Positions 43,991-53,326 of a DNA stretch of 64,000 bases are shown here, piece by piece. Origin of the DNA: an uncultured Bacteroidota bacterium (GTDB lineage Bacteria > Bacteroidota > Bacteroidia > Bacteroidales > VadinHA17); the NCBI GenBank assembly GCA_903824785.1, contig CAIJYD010000101.1, positions 62,001 through 126,000 of the forward strand, written 5' to 3'. Within the stretch, counting starts at the first letter, position 1. Each line of letters opens with the position of its first letter. The notes under the pieces were generated by a model that saw only the letters and a list, made by a program, of their open reading frames with translations, did no database searches and had not been told where the DNA came from. Both the position numbers and the translations under genes were made by a program.

Positions 43991-44983
43991 ATGATTAGAA
44001 CAGCAGTTGTCGGTTTTGGTTTTATGGGAATGACTCACTCCCTGAATATTCTTAAGATTAAGGATTTTAAGTTAGTTGCAATCGTCGACATTAATCCTGA
44101 CCTTATTGAGAAAAATCTGAAGGAAAAAACGGGTAACATCAGCACGGGAGATATTGATCAGATTGATCTCTCGGATGTTCATAAGTATTCAAGTCTTGTT
44201 GAATGCCTGCAAAACGAAGAGATAGATGCAGTTAATATCTCCGTTCATTCCAACCTTCATTACGAAATGACAAAAAAAGCTTTATTACATGACAAGCATG
44301 TTTTTCTTGAGAAGCCTTTTTGTCTCGATATAAGGGAGGCGGAAGAGCTTATTTCTATGGCAAAGCAGAAAAACAAGATATTGATGGTCGGGCATGTTGT
44401 AAGATTTATGCCGCCCTATCAGAAGCTTAAGCAATGGGTTGATTCAAAGGAGTTTGGAAGGCTGAAGTTTCTTTCATTTTCAAGATTTTGCGGTCTTCCT
44501 GGGTGGGGGCAGTGGAAGGAGAAAAATGTTACAGATTTATCAGGAGGGGCACTCTTCGACCTTGTTATTCATGATATTGACTTTGTACAGTATATTCTTG
44601 GTACACCTTCGGAAATAACATGCAGCTATCTGCCCGGATCAATAAGCAAGTATGATTATGTGAGTGCTATGTGGCGTTATAAAGAAAATGATCTTCATGT
44701 TAAGATAGAAGGGGGGAATACTTTCCATTCCGCTTTCCCGTTCCAGGCTGGGTACATGGCCAATTTTGAAAAGGCAAGTATTCTCTTCACTTCGTTAAAA
44801 GGTGATGTTATTACCATTTCTGATGACAATAGTGTTAAGGAGGTTCCGGCAGGTGATGCAGGCGAGGGTTACTTTAATGAGATTGTCTATTTTGCAGATT
44901 GTCTGAAAAATAATTCACAGCCTGAGGAATGTATGGCTGAATCATCTCTTCTGTCGGTTCAGTTGTGTTATAAGCATCTTTAA
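43991..44983 (+). CDS. Gfo/Idh/MocA-family sugar or inositol dehydrogenase
   Basis: A 330-residue NAD(P)-dependent oxidoreductase without signal peptide. The Rossmann loop VGFGFMGMTHS, the EKP motif FLEKPFCLD and the catalytic-region GGALFDLVIHDIDF (Asp and His) are intact. The gene is 11 bases upstream of a DegT-type aminotransferase, forming an obvious two-gene unit. That combination recalls pathways in which a ring hydroxyl is oxidised to a ketone and then transaminated, as in kanosamine or aminocyclitol synthesis, or the reverse route used to degrade amino sugars. Direction and substrate are not decidable from sequence. Confidence 0.9.
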   Translation: MIRTAVVGFGFMGMTHSLNILKIKDFKLVAIVDINPDLIEKNLKEKTGNISTGDIDQIDLSDVHKYSSLVECLQNEEIDAVNISVHSNLHYEMTKKALLHDKHVFLEKPFCLDIREAEELISMAKQKNKILMVGHVVRFMPPYQKLKQWVDSKEFGRLKFLSFSRFCGLPGWGQWKEKNVTDLSGGALFDLVIHDIDFVQYILGTPSEITCSYLPGSISKYDYVSAMWRYKENDLHVKIEGGNTFHSAFPFQAGYMANFEKASILFTSLKGDVITISDDNSVKEVPAGDAGEGYFNEIVYFADCLKNNSQPEECMAESSLLSVQLCYKHL

Positions 44984-44994
44984 ATTAGAATATT

Positions 44995-46212
44995 ATGAAA
45001 CAAAAATTAGCTATTAACGGTGGGCCTGCAACGATCAGTAAAACTTTTCCATGGCCGGTTTTTGACCAAGCAGAAATTGACTCTGTAGCTGATGTCGTGC
45101 GCAGCGGAAAATGGGGTAATCCTGACTGTGGTGATATGGTTAAAGATTTTGAAGACGAATTTGCTGCCTATTGCGGGGTTAAATATGCGATGACATGCGT
45201 TAATGGTTCAGTAGCCTTGCGTCTGGCACTTATTGCAATTGGCGTAAGACCCGGAGATGAGGTCATAATTCCTCCATATACTTTTATTGCAACCTCTTCA
45301 ATAGTTCTGGAAGCAAACTGTGTTCCCGTCTTTGTTGATATTGATCCTGACACATATAACCTGGATGCCGAAAAAATTGAAGCGGCCATTACCAATCGGA
45401 CCAAAGCAATAATCCCGGTTCATTTTGCAGGTCAGGCTTGTGATATGGACAAGATTATGGCTGTTGCAAAAAAACACAATCTGCGCGTCATTGAGGATGC
45501 ATGTCATGGCCATGGTGCGGAATATAAAGGGATGAAGCTGGGCAGCATTGGCGATGCAGGATGTTTCAGCTTCCAGTCGTCGAAAAACCTCACCTGCGGC
45601 GAAGGAGGTATGGTTATTACCAACGACGAAAAACTATATGACATGATGAACTCACTGCGTAATGTAGGCCGCGTAAAAGGGGGTCAGTGGTACGAGCATC
45701 ATAAACTCGGATGCAACTACCGCATTACACAGCTGCAGGTGGTCCTTCTGGCAAATCAGTTAAAAAGACTGACAGCGCAGACAAAGCAACGTCATGATAA
45801 CGGAACATATCTTAATTCACTTCTTGAGAAAATAGATGGAATTAAACCTCTTGCAAGAGGTGTTGGAGAGACAATTCATAGCTATCATATTTATATTTTC
45901 AAATATGATAAGTCAAAATTCAACAACCTGCCAAAGGCTGAATTTGCAAAGATGCTGGCCGCTGAAGGTGTTCCCTGTTTTATGGGATATCCTCAGCCTT
46001 TATATAAACAACCGCTTTTCCGGGAAAAGAATTTTATGTGTTATGCAATTCCCGAAGAGGTTGATTATACCAAAGTAAGTTGTCCTGTTACTGAAAAGGC
46101 ATGTTATGAAGAAGCAGTCTGGATTATGCAAAATGCAATGCTTGGTTCAGGAGAGGATATGGAGAAGTTCTCCCAGGCAATAATAAAAATACAAAAAGCG
46201 GTTATTGGCTGA
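44995..46212 (+). CDS. DegT/DnrJ/EryC1-family PLP aminotransferase
   Basis: A 405-residue sugar aminotransferase of fold type I. The internal-aldimine lysine is Lys197 in FSFQSSKNLTCGEGG, EDACHGHGAEYKG carries the residues that hold PLP, and the N-terminal GNPDCGDMVKDFEDEFAAYCG region is typical. The C-terminal part has CNYRITQLQ. Members move an amino group between glutamate and a keto-sugar or keto-cyclitol. It is encoded 11 bases after the Gfo/Idh dehydrogenase gene, which probably makes or consumes its keto substrate. It converges on the FHS permease gene 11 bases away, without a recognisable terminator. Confidence 0.93.
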   Translation: MKQKLAINGGPATISKTFPWPVFDQAEIDSVADVVRSGKWGNPDCGDMVKDFEDEFAAYCGVKYAMTCVNGSVALRLALIAIGVRPGDEVIIPPYTFIATSSIVLEANCVPVFVDIDPDTYNLDAEKIEAAITNRTKAIIPVHFAGQACDMDKIMAVAKKHNLRVIEDACHGHGAEYKGMKLGSIGDAGCFSFQSSKNLTCGEGGMVITNDEKLYDMMNSLRNVGRVKGGQWYEHHKLGCNYRITQLQVVLLANQLKRLTAQTKQRHDNGTYLNSLLEKIDGIKPLARGVGETIHSYHIYIFKYDKSKFNNLPKAEFAKMLAAEGVPCFMGYPQPLYKQPLFREKNFMCYAIPEEVDYTKVSCPVTEKACYEEAVWIMQNAMLGSGEDMEKFSQAIIKIQKAVIG

Positions 46213-46223
46213 AAAAGCTTAAA

Positions 46224-47489
46224 TTATTTTGATCTTATTTTATGCCCTTTTATGGCATAATACATTACAAAAAGATAGATCGGAATTACGATCATATATG
46301 CCGATTTTGGAGTGCTGATATCGGCAATGCGTCCATAAAGCAGCGGAAGAACTGCGGCCCCTGATATAGCCATAACCATCATTGAAGAACCGATTTTTGT
46401 GAATCGTCCCAACTCAGCGATCGCCAGTGGCCATATTGAAGGCCACATCAATGAGTTTGCCAACCCAAGCAATGCTATAAACAAAACTGAAGTGAACCCT
46501 CCGGTAAGTAATGCCATAAATGCAAATATCAATCCCAGTACCGATGAGATAACCAGAGCGTTTTTCTGATCGAGATATTTTGGAATTGCTATAATTCCTA
46601 TTACATACCCGACAAGCATGGCAAATATTGTAAATGAGGAGAAAAATTTAGCCGTAGCTATCGGAATATTAAGAAAGACCCCATAGCTGATAATTGTATT
46701 TCCTGCAATAACCTCAACACCTGTGTAGAGAAAGATTGTAAAGACTCCGAGAAGCAGGTGCGGAAACTGAAAGATATTTGTTTTACTGAGAGCCTCTTCG
46801 TCAGCCATGGCATTTTCCTCGTCGGCATCAATGTCGGGAAGATTGGAAAAATAGAGGAAAACTGCCAGCAAAAGTAATGATGCCATTATCAGAATATAGG
46901 GCAGAATAACTCTTGATGCAAGGGCATTTAGTTCGGCATTTTTCTGGTCGATTGTCATTGTGGTTATCTTCTGAACGATCTCATCAGCTCCTTTCAGTGT
47001 TATAAATCCAAGTGCTGCAGGAGCTATAACACCTGCCACTCCGTTGCAAATACCCATAATGCTGATGCGTTTTGCTGCGCTTTCAATTGGTCCGATAATA
47101 GTGACGTAAGGATTGGATGCTGTCTGCAGCAAAGCCATTCCTGCACCCTGAATAAATAATCCTGCAAGAAATAATCCATAAGTTCTTGTAAGTGCTGCAG
47201 GTATAAAAACCAGAGAGCCGATGGCCATTATGGCTAAGCCGGCTGTCATTCCTTTCTTGTATCCGGTGTATTCCAGCAGCCATCCTGATGGAACTGACAT
47301 AAAAAAGTAGGCTATATAAAAGGAAAATGCTACCAGATAAGATTGAAAATTGTTTAATTCACAGGCTATCTTAAGGTAAGGTACAAGAATGGCACTCAGC
47401 CATGTAATAAAACCAAAAACAAAAAACAGAGCCCCTATTATTATGATCGGACTGGAGAGCTCCTTATATATTTTATTAAATCTGCCCAT
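46224..47489 (-). CDS. FHS-family sugar:proton symporter (MFS), copy 2
   Basis: A 421-residue MFS permease of the fucose/galactose:H+ symporter family, paralogous to the product of 15595-16935 (shared blocks FGFITWLSAILVPYLK, GMALLQTASNPYVTIIGP, ESAAKRISIMGI). The acidic central loop (DIDADEENAMADEE) is conserved. Being last in a minus-strand operon with an alpha-fucosidase-like gene, it may carry L-fucose or a related 6-deoxyhexose (inference). It begins 58 bases after the ceramidase-like gene. Confidence 0.91.
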   Translation of the reverse strand: MGRFNKIYKELSSPIIIIGALFFVFGFITWLSAILVPYLKIACELNNFQSYLVAFSFYIAYFFMSVPSGWLLEYTGYKKGMTAGLAIMAIGSLVFIPAALTRTYGLFLAGLFIQGAGMALLQTASNPYVTIIGPIESAAKRISIMGICNGVAGVIAPAALGFITLKGADEIVQKITTMTIDQKNAELNALASRVILPYILIMASLLLLAVFLYFSNLPDIDADEENAMADEEALSKTNIFQFPHLLLGVFTIFLYTGVEVIAGNTIISYGVFLNIPIATAKFFSSFTIFAMLVGYVIGIIAIPKYLDQKNALVISSVLGLIFAFMALLTGGFTSVLFIALLGLANSLMWPSIWPLAIAELGRFTKIGSSMMVMAISGAAVLPLLYGRIADISTPKSAYMIVIPIYLFVMYYAIKGHKIRSK

Positions 47490-47547
47490 TTTGTTTTGTT
47501 TATTTCTGCCGGCTAATGTTCATCTCTTGTCCGAATGCAGATATTGA

Positions 47548-49479
47548 TTACCGTTCAAGCGATTTAATTTTATTGAGGATTAACTCATCGACATTTTGCG
47601 GAAAGACATTCGGCATTCCGTACCAGAAAAATGAATCCAATCCCTCATATCCACGAGCTTCAATATGCATATGCGTAGGCAGATAACTTGAAACATCGTT
47701 TGTATATCCGGCCACCGAGATCAGTTTTTCCGGCCACATATTCTTTACTCCAAAGCTATATCCTGTTGTCGTTTCACGCGAAAATCCAATCAGTTTCCAG
47801 TTACCTATATTTATGGTATTGACATAAACTGGAAGTGATGACGGCATCCTGTTTTCATTATAGTATTTCAACATAAGATCGCACCATTTTACATTCTTTT
47901 CAGCATATATGTCACCCGGTTTGTCGCTGTTCTGTGCCCTTAATGCAACGATTTCATCATTTGTCCATGGGGTAATCGGAATATTTATAGTATCGAGGTA
48001 AAATGAGATTGGTCCCTCAATCTTTTTCATCGGCCGGTTTAAAACGGCAATTACTTCATTAGCAAGCTTTTCTCCTGTAATATATTCTCCGTTATCTCTG
48101 GGATTTATATCCCCTGCAGTACCTTGCAGAAAAAGTGAGCCGGTTGTTCTTGTTCGTTCTTCCACCAGTTTTCTTGCAACACCCGGATAATTGGCACTTA
48201 TTGTATAATGAAGAGTGCCGGCGGTACTGAAGACCGGGTGACAGGCTGCCATAAACAGATAGCTCTCTGCCTTCTTTTCAGTGTAAATAACCTTAATCAC
48301 ATCAACGGCACTGTCGTATAGTTCCGGATGATCTTTCAGACTTCTATTATAACCGATGTCGGTAGTTCCTCTTCCAAAAGAGATCTCAGCAGGGGAGATG
48401 TTTTTCAGTGCATTATCAACAGCTGTGAGAATACCATTCTTTATCGTTGAATATAGAAAGCTGCTGTCGGGATGCTGATTGGCCTCCTGCCAGGTGAACC
48501 AGTCCTGGACAACAGGGGCAAAATGAGTATGGGAGAAATTGATAAAAACTGCTGATACGGGAATCTGATTCTTCTTAAAGATCTCCTGTTTCAGAATCCC
48601 GGTAAATGTGTCAGTAAGTCCGCATATATCTGTATTGACAATTACAATGGTCTGTTCACCGTTTTTTACAACCATCGCTCTGGCAGTAAGATTTCCTTCA
48701 CTTCGCTGCTCTCCCTCATAGAGAATATTATCTGAACTTATCCCGTAGATCCTGTCACCCGAGATTGTAATGTGTCTGATATCTTCTTTTATTGTCTGAC
48801 CATTTTTGTATGCAATCTTCAGCCATTTGCCATCGTGTTTGCCGGGCTGATTCTGATAGATAACACCATCACCTGTAAGGGCATATATTTTTCCGTTATT
48901 GGCTGCAAGACTGATAATATTATTAACTGTTTCACACTTAATCCATTCCATGCTGCTTCCGGAAATATCAGCTGACCATAGCACACCGCTGGCATTGGCT
49001 GCAAATAATCTGTTGTCAGAAGCTGTAAGAACAGTTACTGAGTTATCCACCGTTCCTGCCTTTACCCATTTGATTCCTTTCTGTAATCTGGTTTGAAGTA
49101 TTTCACCCTTGTTGCTGACAGAATAGAGTTTATCGTTCACACCTGCAATTGACACTATATTTTCAGCTTTACCTGCACTTGTCCATACACTATTATTATC
49201 TGTGGTGCCTGTAACCAATAATTCATTGTTGCTTACTACATATAATTTGTCTTTTAAACTTCCCAGTGAAGTAACTGGTGAAACTTCTCCCTTTTTTATC
49301 CATTGCAGTGTAAACCGGCCATCTCTTGGAGCACCATAACCTCCCAGATGAAGGGATATTATTGACTTATCAGGTTCTATGCTTGTCTGGGCTATACCTA
49401 CCTGATAAGAAGCCTGTGATTTGATCTGATTTGTGTTAAGAATAAAAATCAGCAGCAGAATGGTTCTGATTAGTTTCAT
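47548..49479 (-). CDS. Neutral-ceramidase-like enzyme with inserted propeller-like domain
   Basis: A 643-residue secreted protein (signal peptide to about residue 20). The ends match neutral/alkaline ceramidases: VGIAQTSIEPDKS and LHLGGYGAPRDG at 27-54, then LTARAMVV (264-271), VNTDICGLTD and the zinc motif NFSHTHFAPVV (314-324), ACHPVF and FLQGTAGDINPR. Between residues about 56 and 262 lies an insertion of five or so repeats of about 40 residues (KLYVVSNNELL, KLYSVSNKGEIL, RLFAANASGVLW, KIYALTGDGVIY, RIYGISSDNILY), a tectonin-like propeller. Ceramidases cleave the amide of ceramide; some bacterial relatives hydrolyse other amides. It is cotranscribed with a GH29 fucosidase and an FHS permease. 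Confidence 0.82.
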   Translation of the reverse strand: MKLIRTILLLIFILNTNQIKSQASYQVGIAQTSIEPDKSIISLHLGGYGAPRDGRFTLQWIKKGEVSPVTSLGSLKDKLYVVSNNELLVTGTTDNNSVWTSAGKAENIVSIAGVNDKLYSVSNKGEILQTRLQKGIKWVKAGTVDNSVTVLTASDNRLFAANASGVLWSADISGSSMEWIKCETVNNIISLAANNGKIYALTGDGVIYQNQPGKHDGKWLKIAYKNGQTIKEDIRHITISGDRIYGISSDNILYEGEQRSEGNLTARAMVVKNGEQTIVIVNTDICGLTDTFTGILKQEIFKKNQIPVSAVFINFSHTHFAPVVQDWFTWQEANQHPDSSFLYSTIKNGILTAVDNALKNISPAEISFGRGTTDIGYNRSLKDHPELYDSAVDVIKVIYTEKKAESYLFMAACHPVFSTAGTLHYTISANYPGVARKLVEERTRTTGSLFLQGTAGDINPRDNGEYITGEKLANEVIAVLNRPMKKIEGPISFYLDTINIPITPWTNDEIVALRAQNSDKPGDIYAEKNVKWCDLMLKYYNENRMPSSLPVYVNTINIGNWKLIGFSRETTTGYSFGVKNMWPEKLISVAGYTNDVSSYLPTHMHIEARGYEGLDSFFWYGMPNVFPQNVDELILNKIKSLER

Positions 49480-49531
49480 AATTTTTATTTATTATTTGAA
49501 TTTTACACCTTGATTATTAAGGGTATATCAG

Positions 49532-50920
49532 TTAATTAATTTTTATTTTGAAAGCCCAGGCATAACTGCATTCAGTTGGTCGGGCTTTCTGTCGCGGATA
49601 ATAAATTGTAAGGCCATTTGATTCATCCCATTTCCATTTCAGTTCTCCGGGAGCGCCCAGCATAGTAATTTTAGATCCTTCAGCAGGCTTTACCGATTTC
49701 AGTTTAAATTCTTCTCCCTGCCATTTCAGGAATATTGCATAGAGATTGTCACCTTTCGAAGTGAAACAGGCATCACCCTCTTCCTGAATCTTCCAGAAAC
49801 GTGTTCCATAAATTGCTTCTCCGTTTGTTTTGAGCCATTCACCCAGTTTCAATAGTGGAAATTGCTCATAATCAGGAATAATGCCACTGGCTTTTGGTCC
49901 TACATTTATATCGAAGTTTCCATTACGGCTAACCCCTTTTATTACTTTGTCAATGAACTGTTTTGGCGACAGACAGTCTTCCTGATCTGTATCGTTATTG
50001 TATCCGAATGTCTTGGCAATGCCCTGCCAGAAAGACCACTTATGAGTTAACAATCCTTCGCTTCCTTTATCGTATCCATATTCAACATTATACAAATCGC
50101 CATGTTTTCCTCTTTCATCCTTACCGAAGCGGTCATTTACAAAAACCTCCTGATTACGTTTTGCTGCTTCATTGTAAAAGTATGCTACAACCTCTCTCAT
50201 TTTCCAGAAAGTCTCGGGGTGATCCCATTCACCGTCAAAGTAGAAGAAGTCGGGGTGATAAAGGTCAATCAGCTCTTTAATCTGCAGGATCATAAAATCA
50301 TCCACATAGTTATCTACTCTCTTCAGACCTGCATAAGGAATCTCCTTGCCTGTGTAGATTGGATTATACCATTCATAGAGAGAATAATAGAGGCCAACTT
50401 TCAGTTTTTCCTTTCGGCCGGCATCGAAAAACATTCCCAGAAGATCTTTCCCGGGACCCATCTTCATGGCATTGCGATCAGTGTATTTTGTTGGCCATAA
50501 ACAGAATCCGTCGTGATGTTTGGAGGTAATGAAAATATAATTTGCCCCCATTTTCTTAGCAAATTTTGCCCATTCCGTGGGGTTGTAATTTTCCGCCTTC
50601 CATTTAGGGATAAAATCATCATACGAAAAGTTATCACCATAGTTTTCTCGGTGATAATCAACTGTTGGATTCCCTGCCTCGTGCATCCTGTATCCATACC
50701 ATTCGGCATAAGAGATGCCATCTTCTCTTGGTGCCCATGCTGGAACCGAATATACACCCCAGTGCATGCTGAGTCCGATTTTGGCATCGTCGTACCATTC
50801 CGGCATCTTATGACTGTCGAGCGATTCCCAGGTAGGTTTATAAGGCCCCTGGGCTGATAAATTCACAATAGCGATTGCTAAGTTCAGTAAAAAGAAGTTG
50901 AAAAGCTTTTTATAATTCAT
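49532..50920 (-). CDS. Alpha-L-fucosidase (GH29-like)
   Basis: A 462-residue secreted enzyme (leader MNYKKLFNFFLLNLAIAIVNLSAQ). The GH29 barrel is recognisable: WYDDAKIGLSMHWGVYSVPAWAP, YIFITSKHHDGFCLWPTKYT with the conserved HHDGF, LKVGLYYSLYEWYNP, FFYFDGEWDHP containing the expected nucleophile Asp, and GNFDINVGPKASGIIP. A C-terminal beta domain is present. It removes alpha-linked L-fucose in the periplasm. It is first in the minus-strand operon; the ceramidase-like gene starts 52 bases later. The 278 bases upstream, shared with the divergent DoxX operon, contain a copy of the dispersed intergenic repeat at 50981-50997. Confidence 0.94.
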   Translation of the reverse strand: MNYKKLFNFFLLNLAIAIVNLSAQGPYKPTWESLDSHKMPEWYDDAKIGLSMHWGVYSVPAWAPREDGISYAEWYGYRMHEAGNPTVDYHRENYGDNFSYDDFIPKWKAENYNPTEWAKFAKKMGANYIFITSKHHDGFCLWPTKYTDRNAMKMGPGKDLLGMFFDAGRKEKLKVGLYYSLYEWYNPIYTGKEIPYAGLKRVDNYVDDFMILQIKELIDLYHPDFFYFDGEWDHPETFWKMREVVAYFYNEAAKRNQEVFVNDRFGKDERGKHGDLYNVEYGYDKGSEGLLTHKWSFWQGIAKTFGYNNDTDQEDCLSPKQFIDKVIKGVSRNGNFDINVGPKASGIIPDYEQFPLLKLGEWLKTNGEAIYGTRFWKIQEEGDACFTSKGDNLYAIFLKWQGEEFKLKSVKPAEGSKITMLGAPGELKWKWDESNGLTIYYPRQKARPTECSYAWAFKIKIN

Positions 50921-50980
50921 GGTTGCAGATTTTATATTTTGGTTGTTTGAATTTAAGGATATTCAGTTTGCGGGCTCAAA

Positions 50981-50997
50981 AGTTTAGAATGAACTAA
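50981..50997. repeat. Copy of the dispersed intergenic repeat
   Basis: AGTTTAGAATGAACTAA differs at one position from 39283-39299. It is followed by a degenerate second copy (TTAGAGTGGCTAAAG, 51001-51015), as in the 39.3 kb copy where a second unit also follows. Confidence 0.55.
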
Positions 50998-51198
50998 GGA
51001 TTAGAGTGGCTAAAGTTAGAAAATCAACTGTTATTAGCAATCTTCTTTGCGGGATAAACATTATTAGATCTTAAAATATGTTAATACAATCTCTTCATTT
51101 GAAAAGATATTTGTATTTCATTATTTCTTACTATTTTTAGCTGCTTTTTTAAAAGGTATCCATTATCAGATATATACTAAACAAATATTTTCAAACAA

Positions 51199-51702
51199 AT
51201 GAAAGAGAATAAAATTTTTACACCATTGCAGGTCTCTGTACTGGTGGTATTGCGAATATTGATCGGATGGCATTTATTGTATGAAGGTTTTTCAAAACTA
51301 CTGATACCCAATTGGTCTTCAGTTAGTTTCTTAAAGGAATCACAATGGATACTGACAGGTTTTTCAAAGTGGATCATCTCTCATCCGGGGATTCTTAATG
51401 CGGTTGATCTTCTGAACACCTGGGGGCTGATAGCTATTGGAGCAGGCTTAATACTTGGGCTGTTTACACGCGTAGCTGCAATATCCGGTGCAATTCTGCT
51501 TTTTGTCTATTATTTAAATAATCCGCCACTGATCGGACTGGAATACTCGGTTCCGACAGAGGGGAACTACCTTGTTGTCAGCAAAACACTTATTGAATCG
51601 GTGGCATTGGCAGCCCTGGCTGTTTTCCCTGCAGGTTCTTTTGCAGGATTGGACATGCTGGTAAGCAGGTTCAGGAATTCTAATAATAAAATGGAGGAAT
51701 AA
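51199..51702 (+). CDS. DoxX-family integral membrane protein
   Basis: A 167-residue protein with four predicted transmembrane helices (about 15-32, 70-93, 98-118 and 130-150) and the DoxX-type VVLRILIGWHLLYEGFSKL start. The family includes the small subunit of thiosulfate:quinone oxidoreductase and many membrane proteins of uncertain redox role. It lies 4 bases upstream of a Tat-anchored Gfo/Idh oxidoreductase, and the GGAGG before that gene lies inside its own last codons, so the two are translationally close. A role in passing electrons from the periplasmic oxidoreductase to quinones is an inference from this arrangement. Confidence 0.85.
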   Translation: MKENKIFTPLQVSVLVVLRILIGWHLLYEGFSKLLIPNWSSVSFLKESQWILTGFSKWIISHPGILNAVDLLNTWGLIAIGAGLILGLFTRVAAISGAILLFVYYLNNPPLIGLEYSVPTEGNYLVVSKTLIESVALAALAVFPAGSFAGLDMLVSRFRNSNNKMEE

Positions 51703-51706
51703 TATA

Positions 51707-53305
51707 ATGGAAAAAGAAAAAGGACAGAAGGTTAGTCCGGAAAAAAAGAGTGAGTTGGAACAAAAGCCAATGATTAAGCGCAGGACATTATTAAAGGCGT
51801 TAGTCGGAGTTCCTGTTTTAGGTGTGTTTGCTTTTGAATTATTCAAAAAATGGACCTATGACCAGGAAAAGAAAAACAGGATCCTTCAGGAACTGGGTTT
51901 GGGAGAAATTCAGGCTCCCGTTATTCTTAAAAGTTCTCCCGGAAGTAAAATTGAATTACTCCGGATAGGTATAATAGGTTTTGGAAACAGGGCGGTATCC
52001 CATGCAAATGGTCTTGGATATATGCACCCTAATGATGTTGAAGGTAGAAAAAAGAATGAAACTCTTAATGACTGGCTCGCTCAGGAAAATCTGAATGTTG
52101 CCATAACAGGGATCTGTGATGTCTTTGATCTTCATGCGGAAAACGGGCTGGCCACAGCGAATAATGATATAAGAACTGGTGGTGGTTCTCCTTCAGGTCT
52201 TCCTGTAAAAAGGTATCGTACCTATCAGGAAATGCTTGATGACAAGGATATTGATGCTGTAATGATTGCAACACCTGACCATCATCATGCCAAAATCACA
52301 ATTGCTGCGGCAAAAGCCGGAAAACATGTTTATTGTGAAAAGTCGCCGGCCCACAATGAGGCTGAATTATACGAAATGTATGATACTGTTAAAAGCAGCA
52401 AAATTGTTTATCAGCTGGGCCATCAGGTACCTCAGAGTGTTATTTTCCAGCAGGCAAAGGATATTATTAAAAAGGATATACTCGGCAAAATTACTCTGGT
52501 GGAAACTACTACCAACCGTAACACTTCAGATGGTGCATGGATAAGGAATCTGGATAAAAACGGAAAACCTAAGCCCGGCGATGAGAAATCTATCGACTGG
52601 GAGCAGTGGCTGGGTAGTGCGCCAAAAGTCCCGTTCAGTCTCGACCGTTACTATAACTGGACAAAATTTTTTGATTACGATTTTGGTTTGATCGGACAGC
52701 TGTTTACTCACGAATTTGATGCGGTTAACCAGCTTCTGAGAATTGGCATCCCTAAATCAGTTGTCTCTTCAGGTGGCATTTATTACTGGAAAGATAACCG
52801 CGATATGCCAGACCTGCTTCATTGCGTCTTTGAATATCCTGACCGCGACTTAACACTTCTTTACAGTGCTACGCTTGCCAACAGCAGGAGCAGAGGACGT
52901 GTCTTTATGGGACACGACGCATCCATGGAGCTTGGAAGTGCTATCAGCATAACGGCTGATGGTGATTCGACCCGTTACAAAAAACAAATTGAATCAGGTC
53001 TGATTGATCCTTCAGGCCCTATGGTCTCTTTTAATCCGAACTCAGGTAAGATTGATGCTGTAACAACAGCCACCGAAAAGTATTATGCAGCTCGTGGACT
53101 GACAACAACAACCATAAACGGTCGTCCTGTTGATGTTACTCATTTGCATATTAAAGAGTGGATCGACTGTATTCGCAGCGGAGCAGCACCAAGTGCAAAT
53201 ATTGAAAGAGCTTTTGAGGAAGGTGTAGCATGCCTTATGGCTCATAAATCATATGTTGAGAAGCGGCGTACAGAATGGGATCCGGTTAACAGGAAAATTG
53301 TTTAA
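51707..53305 (+). CDS. Tat-anchored Gfo/Idh/MocA-family oxidoreductase
   Basis: A 532-residue oxidoreductase, about 150 longer than the family average. It has a 23-residue charged N-terminal tail, then a twin-arginine leader KRRTLLKALVGVPVLGVFAF that may stay as a membrane anchor. The Rossmann loop IGIIGFGNRAVSHANG, ATPDHHHAKIT, the EKP-motif variant YCEKSPAHNEAE (Ser in place of Pro) and the active-site FTHEFDAVNQ follow. The enzyme should act on the periplasmic side with a bound nicotinamide. It is translated 4 bases after DoxX, with a good GGAGG at about 51694, and is followed by a DUF6807 lipoprotein gene. Confidence 0.9.
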   Translation: MEKEKGQKVSPEKKSELEQKPMIKRRTLLKALVGVPVLGVFAFELFKKWTYDQEKKNRILQELGLGEIQAPVILKSSPGSKIELLRIGIIGFGNRAVSHANGLGYMHPNDVEGRKKNETLNDWLAQENLNVAITGICDVFDLHAENGLATANNDIRTGGGSPSGLPVKRYRTYQEMLDDKDIDAVMIATPDHHHAKITIAAAKAGKHVYCEKSPAHNEAELYEMYDTVKSSKIVYQLGHQVPQSVIFQQAKDIIKKDILGKITLVETTTNRNTSDGAWIRNLDKNGKPKPGDEKSIDWEQWLGSAPKVPFSLDRYYNWTKFFDYDFGLIGQLFTHEFDAVNQLLRIGIPKSVVSSGGIYYWKDNRDMPDLLHCVFEYPDRDLTLLYSATLANSRSRGRVFMGHDASMELGSAISITADGDSTRYKKQIESGLIDPSGPMVSFNPNSGKIDAVTTATEKYYAARGLTTTTINGRPVDVTHLHIKEWIDCIRSGAAPSANIERAFEEGVACLMAHKSYVEKRRTEWDPVNRKIV

Positions 53306-53326
53306 GGTTAATTCGAAAACTACAAG

